Source: Oceanospirillaceae bacterium (GTDB taxonomy: Bacteria; Pseudomonadota; Gammaproteobacteria; Pseudomonadales; Balneatricaceae). Taken from it: DNA of 64,000 nt. The notes below the pieces were generated by a model. The model made no database searches and was not told the DNA's origin. It saw only the letters and a program-made list of their open reading frames with translations. Each line of letters opens with the position of its first letter. Position 1 is the stretch's first letter. Shown piece after piece: positions 35,217 to 44,379 of the stretch. A program made the translations under genes and the position numbers. The stretch is taken from NCBI GenBank assembly GCA_018647765.1, contig JABGSN010000023.1, positions 1 through 64,000 of the forward strand. The letters run 5' to 3'.

Positions 35217-35261
35217 TGGAATTATTACCCTAAAAATTACACAAATGTGGAAATAATACCC
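35217..35261. promoter_or_regulatory. Two repeated elements upstream of the ThDP-enzyme gene
   Basis: TGGAATTATTACCC (35217-35230) and TGGAAATAATACCC (35248-35261) are direct repeats differing at 2 of 14 positions, with a 31-bp period (about three helical turns). This suits an octameric Lrp-type regulator contacting one DNA face. Confidence 0.5.
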
Positions 35262-35362
35262 ATATTATACGCATATTAATGCACAAATAAACAACATTTT
35301 CCAGCATATATGAATATCATTACCTAGAGCTATTAACCTCAATTACTGTTTGGAATTCAGCT

Positions 35363-36997
35363 ATGTCTCAGGCAAACTCAAAAAGCTATATCTATCAATC
35401 CATCGCTCAATCGATGGTAGACCACGACATAGACACCATGTTTGGCCTAATGGGTGATGCCAACCTGTTTATGGTGGATCATTTCGTACGCCACTGCGGC
35501 GGTACCTTTATTCCTGCAGCCATTGAAGGTAGTTCTGTATTAATGGCTTTAGCCTACGCTAAGGTGTCGGGCAAAGTCGGTATAGCCACCGTGACCCATG
35601 GCCCGGCGCTGACCAATTGCACCACAGCACTCGTAGAAGGGGTTAGAGCGCGTATGCCTATGGTGTTGCTGGCAGGTGATACACCCGCAGCTAATCCGCA
35701 AAACTTGCAGAACATCGACCAAAGAGAACTCATCAAAACCACCGGTGCCGGCTTTACCCAACTGCGCGCGCCTGAAACTGTCACCCAAGATATCGCCCAG
35801 GCTATTTACCGCACACAAACAGAAAATCGCCCCATCGTGGTCAACATGCCCGCCGATTTCATGTGGCAAGAGTTAGCTCACAAAAGTGTTAAATTACCGG
35901 TATTTAATACCCCAAATTTGGTGCCCAAAGGCGATGATTTCGACAACGCCATTGGTATGATCGCCTCGGCTAAACGCCCAGTAATTCTCGCCGGTAGTGG
36001 TGCTATAAATGCCAAAGACAACCTAGTACAACTGGCCGATCGCCTAGAGGCCCCGTTAGCCACAACCTTGAAAGCCAAAGGTTTATTTAGCGATCAACCC
36101 TATAATATGGACATTTTTGGCACCTTAAGCACTAATGCGGCCTACGACTTAATCGCCAAGTCAGATTGTATTATTTGTTTTGGCACCAGCCTACATCACT
36201 TCACCACCGACAAAGGCAAACTGGTTGATGGCAAACGTGTAATCCAAATTAATAACGAACCCACCGAAATCGGCAAAAATCATCACCCAACAGTGGGTCT
36301 CACAGCCGATGCTCGCCTGACGGCAGAGAACATCATTTATTGGTTAAACGAAGCTGAAGTGCCTGCTAGTGGATTTACCTTGGATCTTGAACCATTTAGC
36401 TTGCATCGCCATGCTCCCGCTAAAAGACAAATGGCCTCCGCTAGCCATGTAGACTATATCTACGCCTTAGAACGACTGGAGGAGAGCTTACCCAAGCAAC
36501 GCATCCTTACCAGTGACGGAGGGCGTTTTATGACTGAAGTGTGGTGTAGAGTGTCTGTGCCATGCCCACGCTATTTTCTAAATACCGCTCACTTTGGGTC
36601 TATTGGTTTGGGCCTCCAAGAAGCCATTGGCGCCAGCTTTGCCAATACTGATTTACCCGTAGTGATGTTCACCGGTGATGGTGGCTTTATGATGGGCGGC
36701 ATCAACGAGTTTAATACCGCCGTGCGTATGAACAGTGACCTGATTGTTATTGTTGCCAATGACTCGGCCTACGGTGCCGAACATATTCAATTCATCGATC
36801 GTCAAATGGACCCAAGCCTTGCTATGTTCTCCTGGCCCTCTTTTGCCGAAGTGGCTACGACCCTTGGCGGTGAAGGTATCGAGGTGGCTTCTGTAGATGA
36901 CCTTGAAATAGCCATGACGGCCATCCAAAAACGATCCAAACCATTGCTCATTGAACTAAAGCTAGACCCCAATGACGTGCCAAGAATGCGTTTGTAG
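35363..36997 (+). CDS. ThDP-dependent enzyme, acetolactate-synthase-like, substrate unknown
   Basis: The protein has 544 residues with the three-domain ThDP-enzyme layout: N-terminal Pyr domain with activating Glu (AAIEGSSVLMALAYAKVSG), central domain (KRPVILAGSGAI), C-terminal PP domain with GDGGFMMGGINEFNTAVR and partner Asn (VIVANDSAYGAEH). No regulatory IlvH-type subunit follows and no ilv genes are near, so it is unlikely to be the main acetolactate synthase. Candidates are a 2-oxo-acid decarboxylase or benzoylformate-type enzyme. An Lrp regulator is divergent. The protein differs clearly from Xsc in motifs. Confidence 0.85.
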   Translation: MSQANSKSYIYQSIAQSMVDHDIDTMFGLMGDANLFMVDHFVRHCGGTFIPAAIEGSSVLMALAYAKVSGKVGIATVTHGPALTNCTTALVEGVRARMPMVLLAGDTPAANPQNLQNIDQRELIKTTGAGFTQLRAPETVTQDIAQAIYRTQTENRPIVVNMPADFMWQELAHKSVKLPVFNTPNLVPKGDDFDNAIGMIASAKRPVILAGSGAINAKDNLVQLADRLEAPLATTLKAKGLFSDQPYNMDIFGTLSTNAAYDLIAKSDCIICFGTSLHHFTTDKGKLVDGKRVIQINNEPTEIGKNHHPTVGLTADARLTAENIIYWLNEAEVPASGFTLDLEPFSLHRHAPAKRQMASASHVDYIYALERLEESLPKQRILTSDGGRFMTEVWCRVSVPCPRYFLNTAHFGSIGLGLQEAIGASFANTDLPVVMFTGDGGFMMGGINEFNTAVRMNSDLIVIVANDSAYGAEHIQFIDRQMDPSLAMFSWPSFAEVATTLGGEGIEVASVDDLEIAMTAIQKRSKPLLIELKLDPNDVPRMRL

Positions 36998-37021
36998 ATT
37001 CGTTACCTGTGTTAACTCAAA

Positions 37022-38242
37022 TCAAACCACCAAACCCGCGCTGTAACCAGAAGACCAAGCCCACTGAAAATTGTAGCCGCCAAGGTGACCGGTGACGTCC
37101 AATACTTCGCCAATAAAAAACAATCCTGGTTGTTGTTTGGCTTCCATGGTTTTGGAGCTGATGCCGTCGGTATCCACTCCGCCTAAAGTCACTTCTGCTG
37201 TACGGTAGCCTTCGGTAGCAGAAGGCTTGATGCGCCAATGACTGATTTGTTGGGCGATGAACACAAGTTTCTTATCACTAAAGTCACTCAGTGGTGCTGT
37301 GGCTAGCTCTGGCCACCATAGGTTTTGTATTTCACTAACCAAAGACTTAGCCATCTTTTGGCTAAGTAGGGTTTTTAACAAGCTTTTGCCTTGTTGCTGC
37401 TTGGCATTGAGTAACCACTGGGCCACATCATCGTCGGGCAAAAGGTTAATGATGACTTCGTCTCCTGGTGACCAGTAGTTCGAAATTTGCAAAATAACAG
37501 GGCCACTCAGGCCGCGGTGGGTAAACAGCAAGTTCTCTTTAAAACTCTGTTGCTTGCAGGTCACGCCTACTTCTAAGGCTAAGCCAGACAAACGCTCACA
37601 GATTGACTTGAGATTACCGCTAAACATAAATGGTACCAACCCGGCCTTTCGCTCAACCAGCGCTACATCAAACTGCTGAGCAATGTCATAACCAATACCA
37701 CTGCCTCCTAGCGTGGGAATAGACAAGGCCCCCGTGGCCACCACTAGCGTTTCACACACCAAACTAAGGGGTTGGTTGTTTTGGCTAAAACTAAGCTGAT
37801 AACGGCTTGCCGTGGCCTGTACAGCCTTTACTTCATCAAGTTGGCAGCGTGTTTTTATTTCCACACCCACTTGTTCACATTCGTGCAGCAGCATATTCAA
37901 GATATCTTTGGCTGAATGCTGGCAAAATAGCTGCCCGTGCTTACGCTCTTCAAATTCAATACCATGTTGCTCGACCATGGCAATGAAGTCCCATTGGCTA
38001 TATCGAGTTAGTGCGGCTTTACAGAAGTGAGGGTTAGCAGAAATAAAGTGATCAGGCTCAACATAATAGTTGATGAAATTACAGCGTCCCCCGCCCGACA
38101 TCAAAATCTTTTTACCTACTTTATTGGATTTCTCTAGCACCAGCACTTTTCTGCCACGGCGCGCAGCCGTAAAGGCGCATAGCAATCCAGAGGCACCTGC
38201 GCCGAGAATAATCACATCGTAATGGTTGGAGGCGTGTTTCAC
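37022..38242 (-). CDS. yhiN: HI0933/YhiN-family flavoprotein
   Basis: The protein has 406 residues. FAD-binding GAGASGLLCAFTAARRG is at the N-terminus, followed by the family hallmark KILMSGGGRCNF. GDVLDVTGHLGGYNFQWAWSSGYSAG-type C-terminus (here VLDVTGHLGGYNFQ) closes the FAD site. The family is annotated as BaiN/aminoacetone-oxidase-like, and its physiological role is unclear. The apparent start is GTG without a clear SD. It is convergent with the ThDP-enzyme gene and its 5' end overlaps the leader of the XRE gene. Confidence 0.9.
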   Translation of the reverse strand: MKHASNHYDVIILGAGASGLLCAFTAARRGRKVLVLEKSNKVGKKILMSGGGRCNFINYYVEPDHFISANPHFCKAALTRYSQWDFIAMVEQHGIEFEERKHGQLFCQHSAKDILNMLLHECEQVGVEIKTRCQLDEVKAVQATASRYQLSFSQNNQPLSLVCETLVVATGALSIPTLGGSGIGYDIAQQFDVALVERKAGLVPFMFSGNLKSICERLSGLALEVGVTCKQQSFKENLLFTHRGLSGPVILQISNYWSPGDEVIINLLPDDDVAQWLLNAKQQQGKSLLKTLLSQKMAKSLVSEIQNLWWPELATAPLSDFSDKKLVFIAQQISHWRIKPSATEGYRTAEVTLGGVDTDGISSKTMEAKQQPGLFFIGEVLDVTGHLGGYNFQWAWSSGYSAGLVV

Positions 38243-38368
38243 TATGTTGATATCAGTATAAATAAGGGGGCCGTGATTTTAGCTGTTTCTGGCGTGCAGG
38301 GATACGCCTTTGATTTTAGGCGGTCGACCACGTATGGTAGAGTTTCATTCATAATCTACCGAGATTCC

Positions 38369-38755
38369 ATGCCTAACACCCAACCAGACACTTCTGCCCT
38401 TTTTCTAAGTACTCGTATTATCAACGCCCGTGAGGCCAGCGGCTTTTCCCAAGCCCAACTAGCCCTTCGAATGGGCATTAAAAAAAGCACTGTTTCTAAC
38501 TGGGAGTCTAGCCGCACTAGCCCCCGCGCCAACAAACTCATAGAACTTTCTGGCATCCTAAACGTACCCGTTTTGTGGTTAATCGCTGGCGCCGAATCGC
38601 CCGCCGAAGTGACCGTACCCGAGCTAAGTGAAACCTTAATGCTCGAACAAAAACTGGATAAAGCCGACCTTCTTGTGAACGAACTATCAGCCATCATTTC
38701 AGACCTTCGTGGCCATACACGTCGGGTCCAGCGGGATATTGACGAGAGCCATTAA
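38369..38755 (+). CDS. XRE-family HTH regulator
   Basis: The protein has 128 residues from the ATG of MPNTQPDTS; the longer track ORF runs back into the yhiN start and is unlikely. HTH: RIINAREASGFSQAQLALRMGIKKSTVSNWESSRTSPR (residues 14-50), then a predicted coiled-coil-like C-terminus (LEQKLDKADLLVNELSAII). Small regulators of this form occur singly in marine gammaproteobacteria. The target is unknown. Confidence 0.88.
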   Translation: MPNTQPDTSALFLSTRIINAREASGFSQAQLALRMGIKKSTVSNWESSRTSPRANKLIELSGILNVPVLWLIAGAESPAEVTVPELSETLMLEQKLDKADLLVNELSAIISDLRGHTRRVQRDIDESH

Positions 38756-38797
38756 AGGCCGGTTCAGCCAAGCCTAGCCAATTCTAGATGACCATGG

Positions 38798-39241
38798 TTA
38801 GTTACAATAACCTATGGCCACGCAGGTGCCTCCATGCCCGTAGCTCAGCTGCCCTGCACTATTGATACTAGGTGTGAGTACAAAAGTGTAGCCCCCCGCC
38901 GCTGCGGTAGCGGTGCCGGTAATAACACCCGTTGTGGCAGCCACAGTAAGACTTTGGGTATTATCGCTGGCCGGGGGAGCCGGGTACGCCAATTCAGTAA
39001 AGGTGTCGCAAGCCGCTAGGTTCTCGCCTGCTTGCAACAAACAGGCCGACTGAGCTATACGCACCCCATGGCTTTGCTGCACCACTTCCATAAAACGAGT
39101 TTTTTGCAAATAACTTTGGTAGGTAGGTACCGCAAAAGCAGCTAATATGCCGATCAAGGCCACTACTAACAATAATTCAAGTAATGAAAAGCCTTGAATG
39201 TACCAATAGCAAAGGGATTGATTGTCCTTAGAATCCAACAT
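38798..39241 (-). CDS. pilA: Type IV pilin
   Basis: The protein has 147 residues from the ATG with AGGAG six bases upstream; the track starts 15 codons too early. The prepilin site is IQG|FSLLELLLVVALIGILAAFAVPTYQSYL, with Gly-1, Phe+1 and Glu+5. The C-terminal domain has two Cys pairs (ACLLQAGENLAACD; GTCVAIGYCN), compatible with a disulfide loop. It lies downstream of yacG rather than before pilB. It may be a major or a minor pilin. Confidence 0.9.
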   Translation of the reverse strand: MLDSKDNQSLCYWYIQGFSLLELLLVVALIGILAAFAVPTYQSYLQKTRFMEVVQQSHGVRIAQSACLLQAGENLAACDTFTELAYPAPPASDNTQSLTVAATTGVITGTATAAAGGYTFVLTPSINSAGQLSYGHGGTCVAIGYCN

Positions 39242-39312
39242 GTCACGCTCCTGTGAAAAATTTTTGTGTCCTAAATTGTAGGCCAATTATATAAAACTGC
39301 CCGATCCCTGTA

Positions 39313-39510
39313 TTAATCCTGTTGATCAGCAGAACCCAGCAAGGCGCTAGAAAAGTCATTTTCCAGCTCGTCTCCGGCAATGGCGTAATCACCACTGGCC
39401 CATGCACCTAGGTCAATTTGTTTGCAACGTTCGCTGCAAAATGGTCGATCTGGATTTTCGGGGTTCCAAGTCAAGGTTTTTTGGCACTGTGGGCAAGGGT
39501 ATTGGCTCAT
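39313..39510 (-). CDS. yacG: DNA gyrase inhibitor YacG
   Basis: The protein has 65 residues, starting at MSQYPCPQC where the ATG overlaps the coaE stop (ATGA). The four zinc-binding Cys are in YPCPQC and [15 protein letters not shown], the YacG signature. In E. coli it binds GyrB. Usual neighbour of coaE. Confidence 0.95.
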   Translation of the reverse strand: MSQYPCPQCQKTLTWNPENPDRPFCSERCKQIDLGAWASGDYAIAGDELENDFSSALLGSADQQD

Positions 39511-40106
39511 GTAGAGGTTTCCGTAAGCTGGCAAAGGTGTTGATGTAATTGCGCCACTTGCTGCTTCAAGTGACTCAAGTCCTGCTGATTGTCTAACACC
39601 CAGTGGGCACGGTCTAGACGTTGTTGGCGTTGCATTTGGCTGGCCATGATCGCTCGTATTTGTTGGGTAGAATTATGATCCCTAAGACTGGCACGCTGTA
39701 GTTGCTGGGCTTCGCTCGCATCCACCACCACAATAAAATCAACTTTGGTATGTTGTTGGGTTTCCAGCAACAAGGGTGATTCCAGTACGGCATACGGCCC
39801 ACAGGCAACCGCTAATTGGGTATCAATAGAGGCCCCTATAAGAGGGTGCAACAACGCTTCTAACCAGTCTTTTTGGGCTTTATTAGAAAATATATTTTGG
39901 CGTAATGCGGCGCGATCTAAGTTGCCATCTGGCAACAACACTTGCTCGCCAAAGTGGGTCGCTATGGTGGCCAGCGCTGGGCTACCAGCCACTACCACTT
40001 CGCGAGCCACTTTATCTGCATCCACCAAGGTAACGCCTAACTGCTTTAGGAAACCACTGGCTGCACTTTTTCCGCTACCGATTCCGCCTGTAAGGCCGAC
40101 GATCAT
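39507..40106 (-). CDS. coaE: Dephospho-CoA kinase
   Basis: The last step of CoA synthesis. The protein has 199 residues with the P-loop [14 protein letters not shown] at the N-terminus and [12 protein letters not shown] after it. It overlaps yacG by 4 bp. It is separated from pilC by 56 bp, where pilD is normally found in related gene orders. Confidence 0.95.
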   Translation of the reverse strand: MIVGLTGGIGSGKSAASGFLKQLGVTLVDADKVAREVVVAGSPALATIATHFGEQVLLPDGNLDRAALRQNIFSNKAQKDWLEALLHPLIGASIDTQLAVACGPYAVLESPLLLETQQHTKVDFIVVVDASEAQQLQRASLRDHNSTQQIRAIMASQMQRQQRLDRAHWVLDNQQDLSHLKQQVAQLHQHLCQLTETST

Positions 40107-40162
40107 ACCTGTTTCCTATTAAATCAGACTAGGCCTATCATTATAGCAGCCACAACGCCAGC

Positions 40163-41353
40163 TCACATCACCTGACCCATCTGCAATAGAGGTAAATAAA
40201 GCGCCACAAGAATGCCACCCACAAACACCGACACCAGGAGCAGCAGAACAGGTTCAATAAGCTGTTCTAACCACAAACTATGGCTTTGAGCTTGCTGTAG
40301 ATAATAACCTTGTAGTTGGTTAAAACTAGTGCCTAAATGACCGCTGGCCTCGCCCATACGAATCATTTGCACGGCATGTTGCGGCACACCAACACTTGCA
40401 AATACTTGGCTTAACCGTTGCCCTTGCTTCAGTTTGACCGTAGCAACGTCTAAGTCGCGACTGATGCAGCGCCAAGAGCTCGCATTGCCAGCCAGAGCAA
40501 TGGCCTCTAATAACGAAACACCCGCATTAAATGTTAAATTCAACAATAAATACAGCTCAGCTTGCCCATGTAAGTGCATTAATGGACCCACACCTGGCAG
40601 CCGCCACAAGCCCATTTCCATACACAACCTAGCTCTAGGTAGTGACCACAAGGCCATTACAACAACACTAAACAGCGTTGTCAAAACCAACAGAACCCAA
40701 CCCTTGTGCCGAAGAAACTCGGCCACTAGCAGCAACCATTGGGTCATTCTTGGCAAACCATAGTTCGCCGAAGCGTACAAATTAGCCACCTGTGGCACAA
40801 CCCAATAAACGATGAGCAAACTCACCAAAACACCGCTAAACAAGGTGATGCCTGGCATGATCATGGTGCGTAAAAAGCGTCGTTTTAGGTCGTTATTGGC
40901 CATCAACTGACAATGTGTTTGAGCCAATAGTTGGGGTAACTCGCCGCTCGCTTCTCCTGCGGCGATGAGATGTTCCAAGGCCGAACTAAACAACCCACTA
41001 AGGGCAATGGCGTCAGCAAAACTAGCCCCCCTTAGCAAGCTTTGCTGTATGTTCACCAATTCGATTTTGATGCGCATAGGTGCCTTAGCAACCTGCGTGA
41101 GCTGTAAACACATTAACAGCGGCAGGCCCGCAGCCATCAGTTGCGACCACTGCTGTAGAAGTTGCTGTAAATGTTGCGCGGCGATGCGTTTAGGCCAACG
41201 TCTGTGCCAGAACCAAACGCGTTGGCTATTTATTAAGTCTATACCTTGTTGTGACAGTTGTAATTGTAACAGTAAGCGGTTGTCGCACTGTTTCAAACCC
41301 TGACACTCTTGCCCCTGGCCATCGACACCGCGCCACAACCAATAGGCCGCCAT
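40163..41353 (-). CDS. pilC: Type IV pilus inner-membrane platform protein
   Basis: The protein has 396 residues, taking the ATG that overlaps the pilB stop (TGATG). GspF/PilC family: two repeats, each with LLxLAxASGELPQLL-type motifs (here IAAGEASGELPQLL and IRMGEASGHLGTSF), and three membrane segments (ITLFSGVLVSLLIVYWVV; VLLVLTTLFSVVVMALW; LLLVSVFVGGILVALYLPL). Works with PilB to assemble pili. Confidence 0.93.
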   Translation of the reverse strand: MAAYWLWRGVDGQGQECQGLKQCDNRLLLQLQLSQQGIDLINSQRVWFWHRRWPKRIAAQHLQQLLQQWSQLMAAGLPLLMCLQLTQVAKAPMRIKIELVNIQQSLLRGASFADAIALSGLFSSALEHLIAAGEASGELPQLLAQTHCQLMANNDLKRRFLRTMIMPGITLFSGVLVSLLIVYWVVPQVANLYASANYGLPRMTQWLLLVAEFLRHKGWVLLVLTTLFSVVVMALWSLPRARLCMEMGLWRLPGVGPLMHLHGQAELYLLLNLTFNAGVSLLEAIALAGNASSWRCISRDLDVATVKLKQGQRLSQVFASVGVPQHAVQMIRMGEASGHLGTSFNQLQGYYLQQAQSHSLWLEQLIEPVLLLLVSVFVGGILVALYLPLLQMGQVM

Positions 41354-42549
41354 CACCAAGTCACCCTGTTAACTTCTTCCATGGTGGTATGCCCCGACAT
41401 GATTCTCCAAAGCCCTTGCCGCCGGACGCCTGCCACCGAGTCGAACCGATCAAGTCTCCGCTCTACCACTAATTCGCGGGTCAACTGATCCATAACAAGA
41501 ATATCAAATAGCCCAAATCGTCCTCGATAACCCTCATTACAATTTACGCAACCCACAGCAATACAGGGCTTAAATTCGCCGTAGCAACCGTCGTAATCCG
41601 CCTGCGCCCTTTGCCACATATGGCTCGAAAGCTGTTCTAATGCGGCCCGGCTCATGGGTTGCTTACACAGGTCACACAAACGTCGCACGAGCCGCTGGTT
41701 AATGATTAAACTCAAACAATAGCTTAAGGCCAACATATCAACACCTAACCCGTGACATCGGTGCATGGCTTCGCCTATGCTACTGGTGTGCATAGAGGTG
41801 AGCAACAAATGACCCGTTTGAGCCGCTTTTAGAGCCACGTCAGCGCTATCTGCATCGCGCAATTCACCAAGCATGATCACGTCTGGGTCTTGGCGTAATA
41901 AAGCCCTTAAAATATGGCTATAGGTTAATCCAATATCGGCATTCACCGCCACTTGATGAACATCAGGCAAGGCAATTTCCACCGGATCTTCGGAACTAAC
42001 TAAGTTTAGGTGCGGCGCTTGTAGTTGCTTTAAACAACTGTAAAGCAACATGGATTTACCACTACCCGTGGGCCCGGTAACTAAAATAAGCCCCTGAGGT
42101 TTGATCAGTTGCGCCGTGACTTGGGACAATTGAGTGGGCGCTAAGCCCTGTTGATCGAGCTGAGTATTTTGTTGTTGCCACTGCAGTCGCAACACCAGCT
42201 TTTCGCCCCAATGGCCAGCCAAGCTGCTACTACGAATATCTACTTTTCGAGATTGTAATTGCCATTGAAAGCTGCCATCTTGGGGTCTTCTGCGCTCACC
42301 AATATCCATGTTGGACAACAGCTTAAAACGCACCACCAATGCATCAGCAGCGCTGACAGGAAGGTTGTCAAAGGGGGCTTGCAGCAAACGCATTAAACCA
42401 TCCACCCGCATCCGTACCCGCATACTTTTGGGCTGGGGTTCTAAGTGCAGATCTGAGGCGCCTGCGGTAGCTGCCGTTTCTAAGACTAAGTCTGCTAAAG
42501 CAATAGCATCATTTAAAGACACAGCGCTGTATAGAGGGATATCGTGCAT
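41353..42549 (-). CDS. pilB: Type IV pilus assembly ATPase, short form
   Basis: The protein has 398 residues, about 170 shorter than typical PilB because the N-terminal MshEN-type domain is missing. This resembles E. coli HofB. It retains ASDLHLEPQ, Walker A GPTGSGKS, the Asp box SSEDPVE, Walker B-like MLGELRD, LLTSMHT, and zinc ligands CDLCKQ and CVNCNEGYRGR. It is coupled to pilC. The ATPase core looks intact. Confidence 0.9.
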   Translation of the reverse strand: MHDIPLYSAVSLNDAIALADLVLETAATAGASDLHLEPQPKSMRVRMRVDGLMRLLQAPFDNLPVSAADALVVRFKLLSNMDIGERRRPQDGSFQWQLQSRKVDIRSSSLAGHWGEKLVLRLQWQQQNTQLDQQGLAPTQLSQVTAQLIKPQGLILVTGPTGSGKSMLLYSCLKQLQAPHLNLVSSEDPVEIALPDVHQVAVNADIGLTYSHILRALLRQDPDVIMLGELRDADSADVALKAAQTGHLLLTSMHTSSIGEAMHRCHGLGVDMLALSYCLSLIINQRLVRRLCDLCKQPMSRAALEQLSSHMWQRAQADYDGCYGEFKPCIAVGCVNCNEGYRGRFGLFDILVMDQLTRELVVERRLDRFDSVAGVRRQGLWRIMSGHTTMEEVNRVTW

Positions 42550-42613
42550 CTAAGCATCCATGCACTAAGAATTGATACCTTAAGGTTAGTCGATATTTTT
42601 AACAGCGTGGTAA

Positions 42614-43960
42614 CTAATTCATTTCACCACTGAGCTGGCGCGCAAGATCAACTGCATAGTTGTCGGTCATGCCACCAATAAAGTCCATAGTGGAACACAG
42701 GGCTTGATAGGCACTGTTGTCTTGTGTAGGCCGGTGGGTGCCCATTAAAGCGAGGTGTTTTTGGGCTTTAAACGATAAGGGGGCATCGTTAGTAGCAGTT
42801 TTGACCACAGCCAATGCAGCCGGCACAAAGCCATCGAGCAGTTTTTCTAATACCGAATAAGCCGCCAATTCCGTGCGATGGCGTTCAGGGGCCAAAAAAA
42901 TACGATTTTTGGCCAAAGCTTTGGCATCACCAATAATTTTTTGCGTCACTGGGTCACAATGGGCAATTAAGTCACCTTCTAGCTCGCCTGTCAGTAAGCG
43001 AGGCACTTGCTGTATAAACGTATGCGCGGCCGACTGAACTAAGTAATCAATGACCTTGCCTCTCAACAAGGCCAAACGACGAGTGGAATAATAGGCATCT
43101 ATCATGGGCGTCCGCTCAGGCACGGCCAACGGCCCAGTGATCGGGGCCAGTAATTCGAGCACATCCTGTTCATCAATAATGCCTAGCTCAACGCCGTCTT
43201 CTAAGTCGATAATGGCATAACAAATGTCATCGGCGGCTTCCATTAAGTACACCAATGGGTGCCGGCACCACTGATAATCCCCTTGTTGGATTAACCCCAA
43301 ACGGCCAGCAATATCAGCTAAAATATGTTTTTCAGATTGTAACGCACCAAACTTAGACTTGCGTTCACATTGTGCCGAATCAGCCAACCAAGGGTATTTA
43401 ACAAAGCTGCCCAAAGTTGCGTAAGTCAGGCGCATACCGCCTTTAAACTGGTGGTACTCCAGCTGAGTAAGCGTACGCAAGCCCTGAGCATTACCCTCAA
43501 AATTGAGCAAATCAGCTTGCTCTGCGCTACTCAGTTGTTGCAAACCATCGCTGGCGGCGAAGCTTTCAAACCAATGCCGAATAGAGCTCTCGCCAAAATG
43601 ACCAAAAGGTGGGTTACCAATATCATGAGCTAAACAGGCCGACTGCACGATAGCCCCTAAGTCGTGGGGCTCAATCCACTCGGGCCAATGCGCTTGATGT
43701 TGTAATTGATGACCAACCTGAATCCCCAAACTACGGCCTACACTGGCTACCTCTAAGCTATGAGTCAGGCGATTGTGTACGTGGTCGTTATGGGATAAAG
43801 AATGCACCTGTGTTTTGTGTCCCATGCGTCGAAACGCACTGGAAAAAATAAGGCGATCATAATCTTTGTGAAACGGGGTACGGCCTTGCTGGTGCTGTTC
43901 TGTGTAGGGTTTGCCAAAACGCTGATCAGCCAGCAACCCTTGCCATGTCATGGCCATCAT
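42614..43960 (-). CDS. dgt: Deoxyguanosinetriphosphate triphosphohydrolase-like HD protein
   Basis: The protein has 448 residues; I use the ATG (MMAMTWQG) with AAGGA upstream rather than the first ATG of the ORF. HD-domain metal ligands are in HNRLTHSLEVASVGRSLG and ACLAHDIGNPPFGHFGE. The enzyme hydrolyses dGTP (or dNTPs) to nucleoside and triphosphate. FSSAFRRMGHKTQVH is characteristic of the family. Confidence 0.92.
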   Translation of the reverse strand: MMAMTWQGLLADQRFGKPYTEQHQQGRTPFHKDYDRLIFSSAFRRMGHKTQVHSLSHNDHVHNRLTHSLEVASVGRSLGIQVGHQLQHQAHWPEWIEPHDLGAIVQSACLAHDIGNPPFGHFGESSIRHWFESFAASDGLQQLSSAEQADLLNFEGNAQGLRTLTQLEYHQFKGGMRLTYATLGSFVKYPWLADSAQCERKSKFGALQSEKHILADIAGRLGLIQQGDYQWCRHPLVYLMEAADDICYAIIDLEDGVELGIIDEQDVLELLAPITGPLAVPERTPMIDAYYSTRRLALLRGKVIDYLVQSAAHTFIQQVPRLLTGELEGDLIAHCDPVTQKIIGDAKALAKNRIFLAPERHRTELAAYSVLEKLLDGFVPAALAVVKTATNDAPLSFKAQKHLALMGTHRPTQDNSAYQALCSTMDFIGGMTDNYAVDLARQLSGEMN

Positions 43961-44022
43961 TGAAATCCTTGAGCTGCTAACGGGTATGCACGGCATACCC
44001 GTATGTAGTGTATTAATCTACC

Positions 44023-44301
44023 TTACTCTAGCACGATTAAAGGGCGAATGCGTTCTAGCGTTGCTGCCCCTATGCCGCTCACATTGAGCAATTGATCGAC
44101 ACTGGTAAAACCACCCATTTGGTCACGCAATAACACAATAGCGGCCGCCCTAATCTCACCCACACCATCAAGTGCTTCGGCTATTTGTGGCGCGGTTGCG
44201 GTATTAATATTAACGGGTAAGGCATCGGCAGCGCGGGTTATCGGTGAAAAAGCTAATGTAGTGGCAAACAAAAGCACTAATAATCGACGATAAGTTTTCA
44301 T
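44023..44301 (-). CDS. ComEA-like helix-hairpin-helix protein
   Basis: The protein has 92 residues. It has a signal peptide (RRLLVLLFATTLAFSPITRA) and then a ComEA-type double HhH: VNINTATAPQIAEALDGVGEIRAAAIV and FTSVDQLLNVSGIGAATLERIRPLIVL. It is predicted to be a periplasmic DNA-binding protein used in natural transformation. It is just downstream of pyrF, with a perfect dyad between them. The nearby pilin and pil genes fit a DNA-uptake role, by inference. Confidence 0.92.
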   Translation of the reverse strand: MKTYRRLLVLLFATTLAFSPITRAADALPVNINTATAPQIAEALDGVGEIRAAAIVLLRDQMGGFTSVDQLLNVSGIGAATLERIRPLIVLE

Positions 44302-44320
44302 AATCTACTCCTTGATTAAG

Positions 44321-44353
44321 TTAATCTGTCTTCAAATCTTGAAGACAGATTAA
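44321..44353. repeat. Perfect 15-bp inverted repeat between pyrF and comEA
   Basis: TTAATCTGTCTTCAA / TTGAAGACAGATTAA with a 3-nt loop. There is no T tract on either strand, so this is not a standard terminator. It could be an RNA processing or stabilising hairpin, or a protein-binding dyad upstream of comEA. Confidence 0.8.
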
Positions 44354-44379
44354 GCCTAGCACAAAGTGATTATTTTGCT

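Noticed and set aside
35363-36997. Second xsc copy
   Set aside because: The ThDP enzyme lacks the Xsc N-terminal and C-terminal signatures and shares only general ThDP motifs.
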